64,000 nt of DNA. Source: Burkholderiales bacterium (GTDB lineage: Bacteria > Pseudomonadota > Gammaproteobacteria > Burkholderiales > Burkholderiaceae_C). This document shows positions 25,619 to 34,557 of the stretch, in pieces. The stretch spans positions 27,140 through 91,139 of the forward strand of contig JAIXLP010000051.1 of assembly GCA_026954015.1 (NCBI GenBank), written 5' to 3'. Both the position numbers and the translations under genes were made by a program. Under the pieces are notes generated by a model that did no database searches, was not told where the DNA came from, and was given only the letters and a program-made list of their open reading frames with translations. Position 1 is the first letter of the stretch. Each line of letters begins with the position of its first letter.

Positions 25619-26524
25619 TCACTCGATATTTTGCACCTGCTCGCGCATCTGCTCGATCAGCACCTTCATGTCCACGCTCACGCGCGTGAGCTCGATGCTG
25701 GCGGATTTCGATCCGAGCGTGTTTGCCTCGCGGTGCAGCTCCTGGATCAGGAAGTCCAGCCGTTTGCCCAGCTCGCCGCCCTGTGCGAGCAGCCGGGTGA
25801 TTTCATCCAGGTGGGCGTGCAGCCGCGTGATTTCCTCGGCCACGTCGATGCGCAGCGCGAATGCGGTGGCCTCGGCGAGCGCGCGCTCCTGCACCACTTC
25901 GGGCGCGCCCTCGCCTTGCGCGAGTTGCATGGCGTGCGCCCAGCGCTGCAGAAACCGCTGGCGCTGCTGCTGCACGAGTTGCGGCACGAGTGGCTCGGCC
26001 TGCGCGGCCAGCGCGCGCAGCTGTTGCACGCGCTCCTGCAGCATGGTCGCCAGGCGCGCGCCTTCGCGTGCGCGCGCCTGCACGAGCGTCTCGATCGCCT
26101 GCTGCGCCAATGCAAGCAGCGGCTCGCTCCAGTCCGCCTGGGGCGCGCGGGTCTGCGCCGACAGGCGCAGCGCGTCCGACACCGACAGCGGCGGCGCGTC
26201 CGGCAGCCAGGTGCGCACGTGGTCCTGCAGTGCGGCGATGCCCTGCAGCAGCACGGCATCGGGCGGCTGCAGCGGCGCAGCCTCGCCCGCGTCAAACGAC
26301 ACGCGCAGCTCCACCTTGCCGCGGCGCAGGTGCTGGCCGACGAGCGCGCGCAGCTGCGGCTCCTGCGCGCGCAGCTCGTCGGGCAGGTACAGCGACAGGT
26401 CGAGAAACCGGCTGTTCACGGCGCGCATCTCGAGCCCGAGGCGGCGCTGGCCCGCGGGCGCCGGCCGGGTGGCGCGCGCGTCCTGCTGGACGCTGGCGTA
26501 ACCGGTCATGCTGTAAACTGCCAT
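25619..26524 (-). CDS. yicC: YicC-family endoribonuclease
   Basis: 301 residues. The N-terminus AVYSMTGYASVQQ and RAVNSRFLDLSLYLP are the YicC signature. The C-terminal DUF1732 part has GKRLDFLIQELHREANTLGSK (21 residues, about 260-280) followed by the conserved end in KVLIEQMREQVQNIE. YicC is reported as an RNase acting on small RNAs such as RyhB in E. coli. The ATG at 26524 gives the conserved start. It is divergent from the kinase gene and precedes gmk. Confidence 0.92.
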   Translation of the reverse strand: MAVYSMTGYASVQQDARATRPAPAGQRRLGLEMRAVNSRFLDLSLYLPDELRAQEPQLRALVGQHLRRGKVELRVSFDAGEAAPLQPPDAVLLQGIAALQDHVRTWLPDAPPLSVSDALRLSAQTRAPQADWSEPLLALAQQAIETLVQARAREGARLATMLQERVQQLRALAAQAEPLVPQLVQQQRQRFLQRWAHAMQLAQGEGAPEVVQERALAEATAFALRIDVAEEITRLHAHLDEITRLLAQGGELGKRLDFLIQELHREANTLGSKSASIELTRVSVDMKVLIEQMREQVQNIE

Positions 26525-26604
26525 GGGACTTTTTCTGTGGTTGATTGCGTACAGCCCGGGGATTATCCGGGTTCGCACACGGGGCCGTTCCCACACTCCT
26601 TTTC

Positions 26605-27612
26605 ATGTCGTCGCCCAAGGTCAAACCAGCACCGCTGCCCGCGGATACCATGGTCGGCGGCTACCGCATCGTGCGCAAGCTGGCCGCGGGCGGCTTCGGG
26701 GTGGTCTATCTCGCGCTCGACACCGAAGGCCAGCAGGTCGCGATCAAGGAATACCTGCCGGCGTCGCTGGCTACCCGCGCTCCGGGCGAACTGCAGCCGC
26801 TGGTCGCCACCGAGAAGCTGTCGCTGTACCGCCTGGGCCTGAAGAGCTTCTTCGAGGAAGGGCGCGCGCTGGCGCAGATCGCGCACAGCTCCGTCGTGAC
26901 GGTGCTCAACTTCTTTCGCGAGAACGAGACCGTCTACATGGTGATGGACTACCTGGAGGGCGCGTCGCTGCAGGAGTACATCGTCACCGCGCGAGAGCTC
27001 AAGCACGAAAAGGTGTTTCGCGAATCCACGATCCGCTCGCTCTTTGACGAGGTGCTGCGCGGCCTGCGCGTGGTGCACCAGCACAAGATGCTGCACCTGG
27101 ACATCAAACCGGCCAATGTCTTCATCACCGATGACAACAAGGCGGTGATGATCGACTTCGGGGCGGCGCGCGAGGTGCTGACCAAGGAAGGCAACTTCAC
27201 GCGCCCGATGTACACGCCCGGCTTTGCGGCGCCCGAGATGTACCGGCGCGACTCGACGATGGGGCCGTGGACCGACATCTACGCCATAGGCGCCTGCATC
27301 TACGCGTGCATGCACGGCTACCCGCCCGTCGAGGCACCGCAGCGCAAGGACAAGGACAAGCTGGAGACAGCGCTGCAGCGGTTTCGCGGCGTCTACTCGG
27401 ACAACCTCATCGAGCTCGTCGAGTGGTGCATGGCGCTGAGTCCGGCCGACCGGCCGCAATCGGTGTTCGAGCTGCAGAAAGAGCTCGCGCGCGAAGGCGA
27501 GCGCCGCTACACGCGGCTGTCGGTTGCCGAAAAAGTCCGCATGCAGTTCGACAACCTCGTGTCGGACAAGAAGAAGACCGCCACCAAGGCCGCACCGGCA
27601 CGATCCAAATGA
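26605..27612 (+). CDS. Hanks-type serine/threonine protein kinase
   Basis: 335 residues, single cytoplasmic kinase domain without a membrane helix. The glycine loop is LAAGGFGVVY (about 26-35), the ATP lysine is in VAIKEYL, the catalytic loop is HLDIKPANVF and the metal motif IDFGAA; APEMY and WTDIYAIGA follow. All catalytic residues are intact. The C-terminal tail (about 300-335) is lysine-rich. Its stop overlaps the start of a PP2C phosphatase gene (ATGA), giving a kinase/phosphatase pair. The target is unknown; location between yicC and rph suggests a link to RNA metabolism, which is inference only. Confidence 0.93.
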   Translation: MSSPKVKPAPLPADTMVGGYRIVRKLAAGGFGVVYLALDTEGQQVAIKEYLPASLATRAPGELQPLVATEKLSLYRLGLKSFFEEGRALAQIAHSSVVTVLNFFRENETVYMVMDYLEGASLQEYIVTARELKHEKVFRESTIRSLFDEVLRGLRVVHQHKMLHLDIKPANVFITDDNKAVMIDFGAAREVLTKEGNFTRPMYTPGFAAPEMYRRDSTMGPWTDIYAIGACIYACMHGYPPVEAPQRKDKDKLETALQRFRGVYSDNLIELVEWCMALSPADRPQSVFELQKELAREGERRYTRLSVAEKVRMQFDNLVSDKKKTATKAAPARSK

Positions 27613-28511
27613 AATTCTCGGTCTTCCAGCTCAGCCGCCAGGGCGGGCGCTCGAACAACGAAGACCGCATGGGCTATTGCTACACGCGCGAATCGGGTCT
27701 GTTCGTCGTGGCCGACGGCATGGGTGGGCACCCGCAGGGCGAGGTGGCCGCGCAGATCGCGATCCAGTCCGTGGCGCTGCAGTTCCAGCGCGAGGCACAG
27801 CCGCTGCTCAAGGACGTGGGCGACTTCCTCGCGCGCGCGACGCTGGCGGCGCACGAAGCGATCACTCGCCACGCCCGGGCGCACCAGCTCGCGGACGCGC
27901 CGCGCACGACGCTGGTGCTGGCGGTGGTGCAGAACGGGCAGGCCCAGTGGGTGCACTGCGGTGATTCGCGCCTGTACCTCGTGCGCGGCAACACGCTGGT
28001 GGCGCGCACGCGCGACCACTCCTATCGCGAGCTCAACGACATCATCGGCACCACTGAGGGTCCCCCCGTCAACCGCAACGTGCTGTTCACCTGCCTGGGC
28101 GCAGCGAGCCGGCCGGTGTACGACGTCTCCCAGCCCGTGCTGCTGCTGCAGGGCGACCGCATCCTTCTGTGTTCCGACGGCCTGTGGGACGTGGTCGACG
28201 ACGACACCATCGTCCAGGAGCTCGCGCGCCAGCGCGTGGCCGACGCAGTGCCCGCGCTGGTGGACCACGCGTTGCGCGTGGCTGGCGAAGACTGCGACAA
28301 CGTGACCGCCGTCGCGCTGCAGTGGGACACCCCCGACGCCATCCAGGGTGCCGATGCGTCGTTCGAGGGCGAAGACACGTTTTCCTCTACCATTCAGGTG
28401 GGCGAAGGCGACGCAGCACTCGAGCCACTCGACGACGGCACGATCGAGCGGGCGATCGCCGAGATCAACGCAACCATACGGCGCACGGCCGAGCGCAAGC
28501 AGCGCGGCTGA
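27609..28511 (+). CDS. PP2C-family protein phosphatase
   Basis: 300 residues. Metal-binding motifs are all present: NNEDRMG near 17-22, VVADGMGGHPQGE near 34-46, HCGDSRLYLV, CSDGLWDVVDDD and EDCDNVTAVAL near 235. It should remove phosphate from Ser/Thr set by the kinase encoded just upstream, whose last codon it overlaps. The C-terminal acidic region (about 245-300) lies outside the catalytic fold and may bind the substrate. Confidence 0.93.
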   Translation: MKFSVFQLSRQGGRSNNEDRMGYCYTRESGLFVVADGMGGHPQGEVAAQIAIQSVALQFQREAQPLLKDVGDFLARATLAAHEAITRHARAHQLADAPRTTLVLAVVQNGQAQWVHCGDSRLYLVRGNTLVARTRDHSYRELNDIIGTTEGPPVNRNVLFTCLGAASRPVYDVSQPVLLLQGDRILLCSDGLWDVVDDDTIVQELARQRVADAVPALVDHALRVAGEDCDNVTAVALQWDTPDAIQGADASFEGEDTFSSTIQVGEGDAALEPLDDGTIERAIAEINATIRRTAERKQRG

Positions 28512-28520
28512 CGCACCGCG

Positions 28521-28544
28521 GCGGCCGCTCACGCAGGCGGCCGC
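28521..28544 (+). other. GC-rich hairpin between PP2C and rph
   Basis: Perfect 8-bp stem GCGGCCGC / GCGGCCGC with an 8-nt loop and no T run. It may stabilise an mRNA end or act as a weak pause; it is not a standard terminator. Confidence 0.4.
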
Positions 28545-28565
28545 ACTTCACACATTCGGAAACCC

Positions 28566-29297
28566 ATGAATCCAGGCTTTACCCGCAGCGGCCATCGCGC
28601 TGCAGACCAGTTGCGCCCCGTGCGCATCACGCGCCACTACACCATGCATGCCGAAGGTTCGGTGCTCATCGAATGCGGCGCCACCAAGGTGCTGTGCACC
28701 GCCTCCGTCGAAGACAAGGTGCCGCCGCACCAGCGCGGCACGGGCGAGGGCTGGGTGACGGCCGAATACGGCATGCTGCCGCGCGCCACCAACACCCGCG
28801 GCGCGCGCGAGGCTGCCAAGGGCAAGCAGAGCGGGCGCACGCAGGAGATCCAGCGCCTGATCGGGCGCAGCCTGCGCGCGGTGTTCGACCTGAAGAAGCT
28901 CGGCGAGCGCACGATCACGCTCGACTGCGACGTGCTGCAGGCCGATGGCGGCACGCGCACCGCCTCCATCACCGGCGCCTGGGTGGCCGCGCACGACGCC
29001 GTGGCCACGCTGCTGGCCAGTGGCGCGCTCAAGAGCACGCCCCTCACCGGTGCCGTGGCCGCCGTGTCGGTGGGCATCGTGCAGGGCACGCCGCTGCTCG
29101 ACCTCGAATACGTCGAGGACTCGGCCTGCGACACCGACATGAACATCGTCATGACGGGTGCCGGGCACTACGTGGAGCTGCAGGGCACGGCCGAGGGCGC
29201 GGTGTTCTCGCGCACGGAGCTCGACCGGCTGCTGCAGCTGGGTGAAGCGGGCATCACGCAGTTGCTCGCGCTGCAGCAGCAATCGCTCTCGGAATAA
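28566..29297 (+). CDS. rph: ribonuclease PH
   Basis: 243 residues, full length (not the truncated E. coli K-12 type). [14 protein letters not shown] start, [16 protein letters not shown] near 62-77, [17 protein letters not shown] near 95 and the phosphate/catalytic segment [17 protein letters not shown] near 179-195. It trims the 3' ends of tRNA precursors using phosphate. It precedes rdgB, as in many proteobacteria. Confidence 0.96.
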   Translation: MNPGFTRSGHRAADQLRPVRITRHYTMHAEGSVLIECGATKVLCTASVEDKVPPHQRGTGEGWVTAEYGMLPRATNTRGAREAAKGKQSGRTQEIQRLIGRSLRAVFDLKKLGERTITLDCDVLQADGGTRTASITGAWVAAHDAVATLLASGALKSTPLTGAVAAVSVGIVQGTPLLDLEYVEDSACDTDMNIVMTGAGHYVELQGTAEGAVFSRTELDRLLQLGEAGITQLLALQQQSLSE

Positions 29298-29298
29298 G

Positions 29299-29340
29299 AG
29301 CTGCCAGCGCTTTATTGGCAGGCGCCAGAGCCACTTTTTT
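29299..29340 (-). repeat. palindromic intergenic repeat, copy C
   Basis: AGCTGCCAGCGCTTTATTGG and then CAGGCGCCAGAGCCACTTTTTT. It fills the whole gap between rph and rdgB and ends 3 nt before the rdgB ATG, so that gene has no ordinary Shine-Dalgarno sequence. Confidence 0.75.
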
Positions 29341-29343
29341 CTC

Positions 29344-29943
29344 ATGAAAATCGTACTTGCCTCGCACAACCCCGGCAAGCTCGCCGAGCTGCAGATCCTG
29401 ATGGCGCCGCTGGGCGTGGAGCTGATCGCGCAGGGTCTGCTTGGCGTGCAGGAACCCGAGGAACCATTTCACACCTTCGTGGAAAACGCGCTCGTGAAGG
29501 CGCGCCACGCGAGCCGCGCCACCGGCCTGCCCGCGCTGGCCGACGACGCGGGCCTGTGCGTGCAGGCCTTTGGCGGCCAGCCGGGCGTGCAGACCGCCAG
29601 CTACGCCACGCGCTTCGGCTACGAGCCGGGCGACGCGAACAACGTGCGCGCGCTGCTGGAGCAGATGCAGGGCGTGGAAGACCGGCGCGCGAGCATGGTC
29701 AGCACGCTGGTGGCGCTGCGCTCGCCGCAAGACCCCGAGCCGCTGATCGCCGTGGGCCGCGTCAGCGGAGAAATCACGCGCACGCCGCGCGGCGATGGCG
29801 GCTTCGGGTTCGACCCGGTGATGTGCCTGCCCGAATTCGGCAAGACCTTCGCCGAACTGCCCCTTGACGTCAAAAACGCCCACAGCCATCGGGGTCGCGC
29901 GGTTCGGCAGATGCTCGCACTCATGCGAGAGTACTGGGTTTGA
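29344..29943 (+). CDS. rdgB: XTP/dITP diphosphatase (RdgB/HAM1)
   Basis: 199 residues. KIVLASHNPGKLAEL opens the protein; ADDAGLCVQAF near 69-79 and GDGGFGFDPV near 152-161 are the catalytic and substrate-binding loops, with SHRGRA near the end. It hydrolyses non-canonical purine triphosphates (ITP, XTP, dITP) to monophosphates and so protects DNA. The gene is bracketed by two oppositely oriented copies of the palindromic repeat. Confidence 0.95.
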   Translation: MKIVLASHNPGKLAELQILMAPLGVELIAQGLLGVQEPEEPFHTFVENALVKARHASRATGLPALADDAGLCVQAFGGQPGVQTASYATRFGYEPGDANNVRALLEQMQGVEDRRASMVSTLVALRSPQDPEPLIAVGRVSGEITRTPRGDGGFGFDPVMCLPEFGKTFAELPLDVKNAHSHRGRAVRQMLALMREYWV

Positions 29944-29975
29944 ACCTGCCGCACGGCGGGTAAAGATTTGAATGT

Positions 29976-30018
29976 TTTCCCGCTCCAGCGCTTGTCCACC
30001 AAGCGCTGGCAGCTATCG
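29976..30018 (+). repeat. palindromic intergenic repeat, copy D
   Basis: CGCTCCAGCGCTTGTCC followed by ACCAAGCGCTGGCAGCTATC. The two arms AGCGCTT / AAGCGCT pair. It occupies the gap between rdgB and hemW and leaves room for a CAGGAA ribosome-binding site before the hemW start. Confidence 0.78.
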
Positions 30019-30035
30019 TTTCAGGAATACCACCA

Positions 30036-31247
30036 ATGGCCACCGAAACCACGCCGCTGCAGGACGTGCAGCATTACATCGGCCCGGGGCCGCTGCGCCT
30101 GCCCAGCCTGCCGCCGCTGTCGGTCTACGTGCACATCCCCTGGTGCCTGAAGAAGTGCCCCTACTGCGACTTCAACTCGCACGCCCTCAAGGAGGGCGAA
30201 GGCGCGCCCGAGGCGCGCTACATCGACGCGCTCACCGCCGACCTGGAAGCCGCGCTGCCACTCGTCTGGGGCCGCACCGTGAGCAGCATCTTCATCGGCG
30301 GCGGCACGCCCAGCCTGTTCTCGCCCGAATCCATCGACCGGCTCATCGCCATGATCCGCGCGCGCCTCATGCTCGAAGCGGGCTGCGAGATCACGCTCGA
30401 AGCCAACCCCGGCACCTTCGAGAAGAACCGCTTCAAGGCCTTCCACGACGCGGGCGTCACGCGCCTGTCGATCGGCGTGCAGAGCTTCAACGACGCGCAC
30501 CTGAAGGCCATCGGCCGCGTGCACGACGCGGCGCAGGCGCGCGCCGCCGCCGAGGAAGCCGCGCAGTGCTTCGAGACCTTCAATCTCGACCTGATGTACG
30601 CCCTGCCCGGCCAGAGCGTGGCCGAGCTGGAGGCCGACGTGCGCACGGCCCTGAGCTTTGCGCCGCCGCACCTGTCGATCTACCACCTGACGGTGGAGCC
30701 CAACACGCTGTTCGCCAGGTACCCGCCGCGCCTGCCCGACGACGACACCGCCTGGGAGATGCTCGACCGCATCACGGCGCTGACCGAGGAGGCGGGCCTC
30801 ACGCGCTACGAGGTGTCGGCCTACGCGAAGAACGCCCACCGCTGCACGCACAACATCAACTACTGGCAGTTCGGCGACTACATCGGCATCGGCGCGGGCG
30901 CGCACGGCAAGCTGAGCTTCGCGCACCGCGTGATGCGCCAGGTACGCTTTCGCGACCCGAAGCAGTACATGGACCACGCGCTCGCGGGCCACGCCGTCGC
31001 GCAGGAGCACGAAGTGGGCAACAAGGACCTGACCTTCGAGTTCATGCTCAACGCGCTGCGCCTGAAGGACGGTTTTCTGGTGCGCGACTTCTGCACCCGC
31101 ACCGGCCAGCCCGTCACGGCCATCACGCCGGGCCTGAAGGCCGCCGAGGCCAAGGGCCTCTTGAAAACCAACCTCGTGCACATCCAGCCGACCGAGCGCG
31201 GCTTCGACTTCCTGAGCGACCTGCAAGAAATCTTCCTGCCTGCCTGA
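30036..31247 (+). CDS. hemW: radical SAM heme chaperone HemW
   Basis: 403 residues. SVYVHIPWCLKKCPYCDF holds the CxxxCxxC cluster motif (about residues 36-43), with IFIGGGTPSLFSPE near 89 and LSIGVQSFNDAHLKAIGR near 145. HemW binds heme and delivers it to respiratory proteins; it is often misnamed coproporphyrinogen oxidase. True HemN begins with a longer N-terminal part and has a second conserved Cys pattern that is absent here. The rdgB-hemW order is common in beta-proteobacteria. Confidence 0.93.
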   Translation: MATETTPLQDVQHYIGPGPLRLPSLPPLSVYVHIPWCLKKCPYCDFNSHALKEGEGAPEARYIDALTADLEAALPLVWGRTVSSIFIGGGTPSLFSPESIDRLIAMIRARLMLEAGCEITLEANPGTFEKNRFKAFHDAGVTRLSIGVQSFNDAHLKAIGRVHDAAQARAAAEEAAQCFETFNLDLMYALPGQSVAELEADVRTALSFAPPHLSIYHLTVEPNTLFARYPPRLPDDDTAWEMLDRITALTEEAGLTRYEVSAYAKNAHRCTHNINYWQFGDYIGIGAGAHGKLSFAHRVMRQVRFRDPKQYMDHALAGHAVAQEHEVGNKDLTFEFMLNALRLKDGFLVRDFCTRTGQPVTAITPGLKAAEAKGLLKTNLVHIQPTERGFDFLSDLQEIFLPA

Positions 31248-31253
31248 GGCAAC

Positions 31254-31574
31254 TCAGCCGCAGCGCACCGCGACGACCACGCCGCGGGCATCCACCTCCA
31301 GGTTCAGCCGCTCACCGTTGAACTCCCTGGTCACTATCTGGCCCGGGTGCAGCACGCGCGCCATGCGCGCGCCCGAAGCCACGCGCGCCTGTTCCACCAC
31401 ACGGGGCCCCGCGCTCTTCCCGATCGCCCCTTGCGCCGCGGCGGCCGCGCATGCGCCGCCCACCGGCGCCCCTTCGCGGCCCAGATGGGGCTCGGGCGCG
31501 GTTGGCCCGGTTCCGCACGCCGCCAGCGCCAGTGCCACCACCGCCAAACCCACCCCACGCGCAAACCGTTGCAT
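31254..31574 (-). CDS. I78-family peptidase inhibitor lipoprotein
   Basis: 106 residues. A signal peptide with lipobox ALAACG (about 12-20) anchors it to a membrane. The rest contains the I78 pattern: a Cys-Ala-rich helix (CAAAAAQGAIGK), the phrase SGARMARVLHPGQIVTREF, and an end in RLNLEVDARGVVVAVRCG, with two Cys that probably form a disulfide. I78 proteins inhibit serine proteases. AAGGAG five bases upstream favours the ATG at 31574. It is convergent with hemW. Confidence 0.8.
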   Translation of the reverse strand: MQRFARGVGLAVVALALAACGTGPTAPEPHLGREGAPVGGACAAAAAQGAIGKSAGPRVVEQARVASGARMARVLHPGQIVTREFNGERLNLEVDARGVVVAVRCG

Positions 31575-31576
31575 CG

Positions 31577-32710
31577 TCACTCCTTCACGCCACGTGTATC
31601 TGCCGCCGGCACCGCGTCCAGCCCCAGCGCCCGTATCCTGGCCGCCGCTTCGTTGGCGCGCCCAGCCGAGCTGAACGGTCCCACGCGCACGCGCTGCAAC
31701 CGCTGATCGCCCGGCCGATGCAGGGGATCGACCAGCACGGGCAAGCCCGCGTCCGTCAGCTGGGCCCGCACACGCTGCACATTGGCCGGGTCGGCAAAGA
31801 TGCCCACATGGATGTAGAGCGTGCGCCCAGTTGGCGCTGCAGCGGCGTCCTTCGTGCCCGCACGTGCGCGCTCGGTTCGCACCGCGCCCGGGCGAGCGGC
31901 CGCCGGTGCCCGCGCCTGCACAGGCTGCACCGGCGCCCTGCCCTGCCTGGGCGCGGCGACCGGATCGCCCGGGCGCGGCGCAAGGGCCGCAAGCGCGGCC
32001 TCCGTGGCGGCCTGTACCGCGTCAGCCTGCGCCATATCCACACCGGGCACCACGCCCTGCTCCACCAGCGCCGCTGGCGCGCGGGGAGGCGCCACCTCCA
32101 CACGCTGCACCACCGGGCCGCCACGCGATTGCGGCGGCGCGACACGCTCGCCGTCGCGCAGCCCCCACCACGCAAGCGCCGCCAGTACCCCGAGCCCCGC
32201 CGCGGCCAGCCCAAACGCCTGCGAGCGCGTGGGCGCCTCGCGTTCGAGCTGCTGCACCGCCTCCTGCACCGTTCCCGCAGCGGCCACGGCCGCCTGCACG
32301 CGCTGCTCGATGTGGCGGTACACCAGCGCGTCACCCCACATGCCGCACGCAACCGCGCACACCAGCCAAAGCGCCAGCGCCACACCCACGACCACGGGCG
32401 CGGGCAGCAGCCCCATGCGCCACACCCCGAACAGCAACGCCCCAGCTGCGACGCTGCCCGTGAGCGTCAGAAAACACCAACCCCAGAGCGCGCGAAACGC
32501 CATCCAGCCCGCCAGCAGCAGCGCCGCCGCGCTATTCCATAGCGGCAGCGGTCGGCCCGCGGCATCCATGCGCGCGAACGCCGCACGGTAGTGCGCCGCA
32601 TGCACCGACCCCAGCGCCGCCGCCCACAGGCGGGCGACAGCGTCTACGCCGCCCCGCGAAGCCGCGCGGGCACCCGCGTCGGGTTGCGTGTTGGTGGAAA
32701 GCTCCTGCAT
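31577..32710 (-). CDS. DUF2628 and SPOR domain membrane protein
   Basis: 377 residues. The N-terminal part (about 25-135) has two or three hydrophobic helices in a DUF2628-like arrangement, including FRALWGWCFLTLTG. A further helix near 165-185 precedes an Ala/Pro-rich linker (about 190-295). The C-terminus is a SPOR domain (YIHVGIFADPANVQRVRAQL ... RVRVGPFSSAGRANEAAARI), which binds denuded peptidoglycan at division sites. The start is uncertain: ATG at 32710 lacks a clear ribosome site and TTG at 32752 would add 14 residues. It lies immediately upstream of the I78 lipoprotein gene. Confidence 0.75.
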   Translation of the reverse strand: MQELSTNTQPDAGARAASRGGVDAVARLWAAALGSVHAAHYRAAFARMDAAGRPLPLWNSAAALLLAGWMAFRALWGWCFLTLTGSVAAGALLFGVWRMGLLPAPVVVGVALALWLVCAVACGMWGDALVYRHIEQRVQAAVAAAGTVQEAVQQLEREAPTRSQAFGLAAAGLGVLAALAWWGLRDGERVAPPQSRGGPVVQRVEVAPPRAPAALVEQGVVPGVDMAQADAVQAATEAALAALAPRPGDPVAAPRQGRAPVQPVQARAPAAARPGAVRTERARAGTKDAAAAPTGRTLYIHVGIFADPANVQRVRAQLTDAGLPVLVDPLHRPGDQRLQRVRVGPFSSAGRANEAAARIRALGLDAVPAADTRGVKE

Positions 32711-32978
32711 ATGGGATGGATCGAACGAATAGGAACGCAACGAAGCCGCCAAGGATTATGCAGAGCGCCCCACGCCAAGCAACGCCGCGTCCTCCCGCGC
32801 CGCCCAGGGGATCACCAATGGGGCGCATGTGTGGGCAGTCCCCCTTCGGAAACACGTCGGCATCGTCTGCGTACGACACCCAGCGCCAGGAGGTTGCACT
32901 TCGTTTTTCAGACCGCCCGATCTTATGATCGCTGAGAATCCTTCATTGATTTCCATCACAGACCGTGCCAAGGACCGC

Positions 32979-33881
32979 ATGTCGATCAAATCCATACTGA
33001 AATCCACCGTGGTGGCCCTGGCGTTCGCGGCCGGTGGGCCGCTATGGGCGCAGGGCACAGCCATCGACGCGGCGGCGTTCGATGCGCTGGTGGCGGCCGG
33101 CCCCGTGGCCGATGCGCAGACGATCGCGTCGAGCACCTGGGCCAGCAAGATCAAGCAGGCCGGCACGCTGCGCCTGGGCGGCACGCAGACCTCCAACCTC
33201 TTCTCGCTGCTGAACGAAAAGGACGGCAAGGCGCGCGGCTTCGACGCCGGGCTGGCGCAGCTCATCACGCGCTACATCCTGGGCGATGGGGCCAGGACCA
33301 GGTTCACGCAGGTGACTTCGTCCACGCGCGAGCAGGTGCTCATCAACGACCAGGTGGACATGGTGCTGGCCACCTACTCCATCACGCCCGCGCGCGCCGA
33401 GAAGATCTCGTTTGCCGGCCCGTACTACACCTCGCAGGCCGGGGTGCTGGTGAAGGCCGGCAACACGGCGATCCAGTCGTACAACGACCTGGCCGGCAAG
33501 AAGGTGGCCACGCAGGCGGGCTCCACCGGGCCGGCAATCCTGGCGCAGTACGCCCCCAAGGCGACGGTGCAGGAGTTCCAGACGCACCAGGAGGCGCTCG
33601 ACGCGCTGCGCCAGGGCCGCGTGGACGCCTACGTCACGGACTACACGCTGCTGCTCAACGCCCTGAGCCTGGGCGCCGGCGACGCGCGGCTGGCGGGCGC
33701 GCCCTTTGGCACGGAAGACCCCTACGGCATCGGGCTGCCCAAGGGCTCGGACGGCGTGGCCTTCGTCAACGCCTTCCTGAAGAAGATCGAGGCCGACGGC
33801 ACCTGGGCCAGGCTGTGGACGATTTCGATCGGGCAGCGCACCGGCAGCACCGCCGTTCCGACGCCGCCCGCCATTCCGTAA
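32979..33881 (+). CDS. amino-acid ABC transporter substrate-binding protein
   Basis: 300 residues. The signal peptide (about 1-24, ending PLWAQG) directs it to the periplasm. The body is a family 3 solute-binding protein: GKARGFDAGLAQLITRYIL, TSSTREQVLINDQVDMVLATYSIT (shown in part), RAEKISFAGPYYTSQAG and GKKVATQAGSTG. It most resembles glutamate/aspartate-type binding proteins. The ATG at 32979 follows an AAGGA ribosome site. Two permease genes follow directly. Confidence 0.88.
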   Translation: MSIKSILKSTVVALAFAAGGPLWAQGTAIDAAAFDALVAAGPVADAQTIASSTWASKIKQAGTLRLGGTQTSNLFSLLNEKDGKARGFDAGLAQLITRYILGDGARTRFTQVTSSTREQVLINDQVDMVLATYSITPARAEKISFAGPYYTSQAGVLVKAGNTAIQSYNDLAGKKVATQAGSTGPAILAQYAPKATVQEFQTHQEALDALRQGRVDAYVTDYTLLLNALSLGAGDARLAGAPFGTEDPYGIGLPKGSDGVAFVNAFLKKIEADGTWARLWTISIGQRTGSTAVPTPPAIP

Positions 33882-33894
33882 TCTCCCGTCATCG

Positions 33895-34557
33895 ATGAGC
33901 GAGGTTTCCAGGCTCCTGTCCGACTATGGGCCTGCCTTCGGGCAGGCCCTTTTGCTGACCTGGAAGCTCACGGCCCTGTCGTTCGTGCCGGGCTTTTTGC
34001 TGGGCGTGGTGGTGACGGTGCTGCGACTGCTGCCGCTGCGGCCGCTGCGCTGGGCGCTGACCGGCTACGTGGAGATCTTCCGCAACATTCCGGCCGTGGC
34101 GCTGCTGATCTTCATCGTGTTCGCACTGCCCGATCTGAATGTGGTGATCGACTACGAGCCCAGCGTGATCCTGACGCTGGCGCTGGTGTGCTCCGCGTTC
34201 ACGGCCGACTACCTGCGCGCGGGCATCAACACCATCCCCGGCGGCCAGATCGAAGCGGCGCTCAGCCTGGGGCTGCGGCCGATGCAGATCATCTCCGTGG
34301 TGGTGTTGCCGCAGGCGCTGCGCGCGGTGGTGCAGCCGATGACTTCGCTGCTGATTGCGCTGATGCTGTCGACCTCGCTGGCGTCGCAGGTGCCGTTTCC
34401 GGGCCGCGAGCTGACGGCGCTGGTGTCCAAGATCGCCACCGACTCGGCCGCCGGCATTCCGGCGTTCATGGTGGCCGCGGCGATGTACGTGGCGACGGGT
34501 CTGCTCATCGCCTGGGCCGGCGCCGCCCTGGAAAGGAAGGCGCGGATCCTGCGATGA
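33895..34557 (+). CDS. amino-acid ABC transporter permease (first)
   Basis: 220 residues with five or six helices. VEIFRNIPAVALLIFIVFALP is the start of the permease core and GGQIEAALSLGLRPMQ the EAA loop that would contact the ATPase. It starts 13 bp after the binding-protein gene and overlaps the second permease by ATGA. It belongs to the polar amino-acid uptake class (HisM/GltJ-like). Confidence 0.88.
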   Translation: MSEVSRLLSDYGPAFGQALLLTWKLTALSFVPGFLLGVVVTVLRLLPLRPLRWALTGYVEIFRNIPAVALLIFIVFALPDLNVVIDYEPSVILTLALVCSAFTADYLRAGINTIPGGQIEAALSLGLRPMQIISVVVLPQALRAVVQPMTSLLIALMLSTSLASQVPFPGRELTALVSKIATDSAAGIPAFMVAAAMYVATGLLIAWAGAALERKARILR

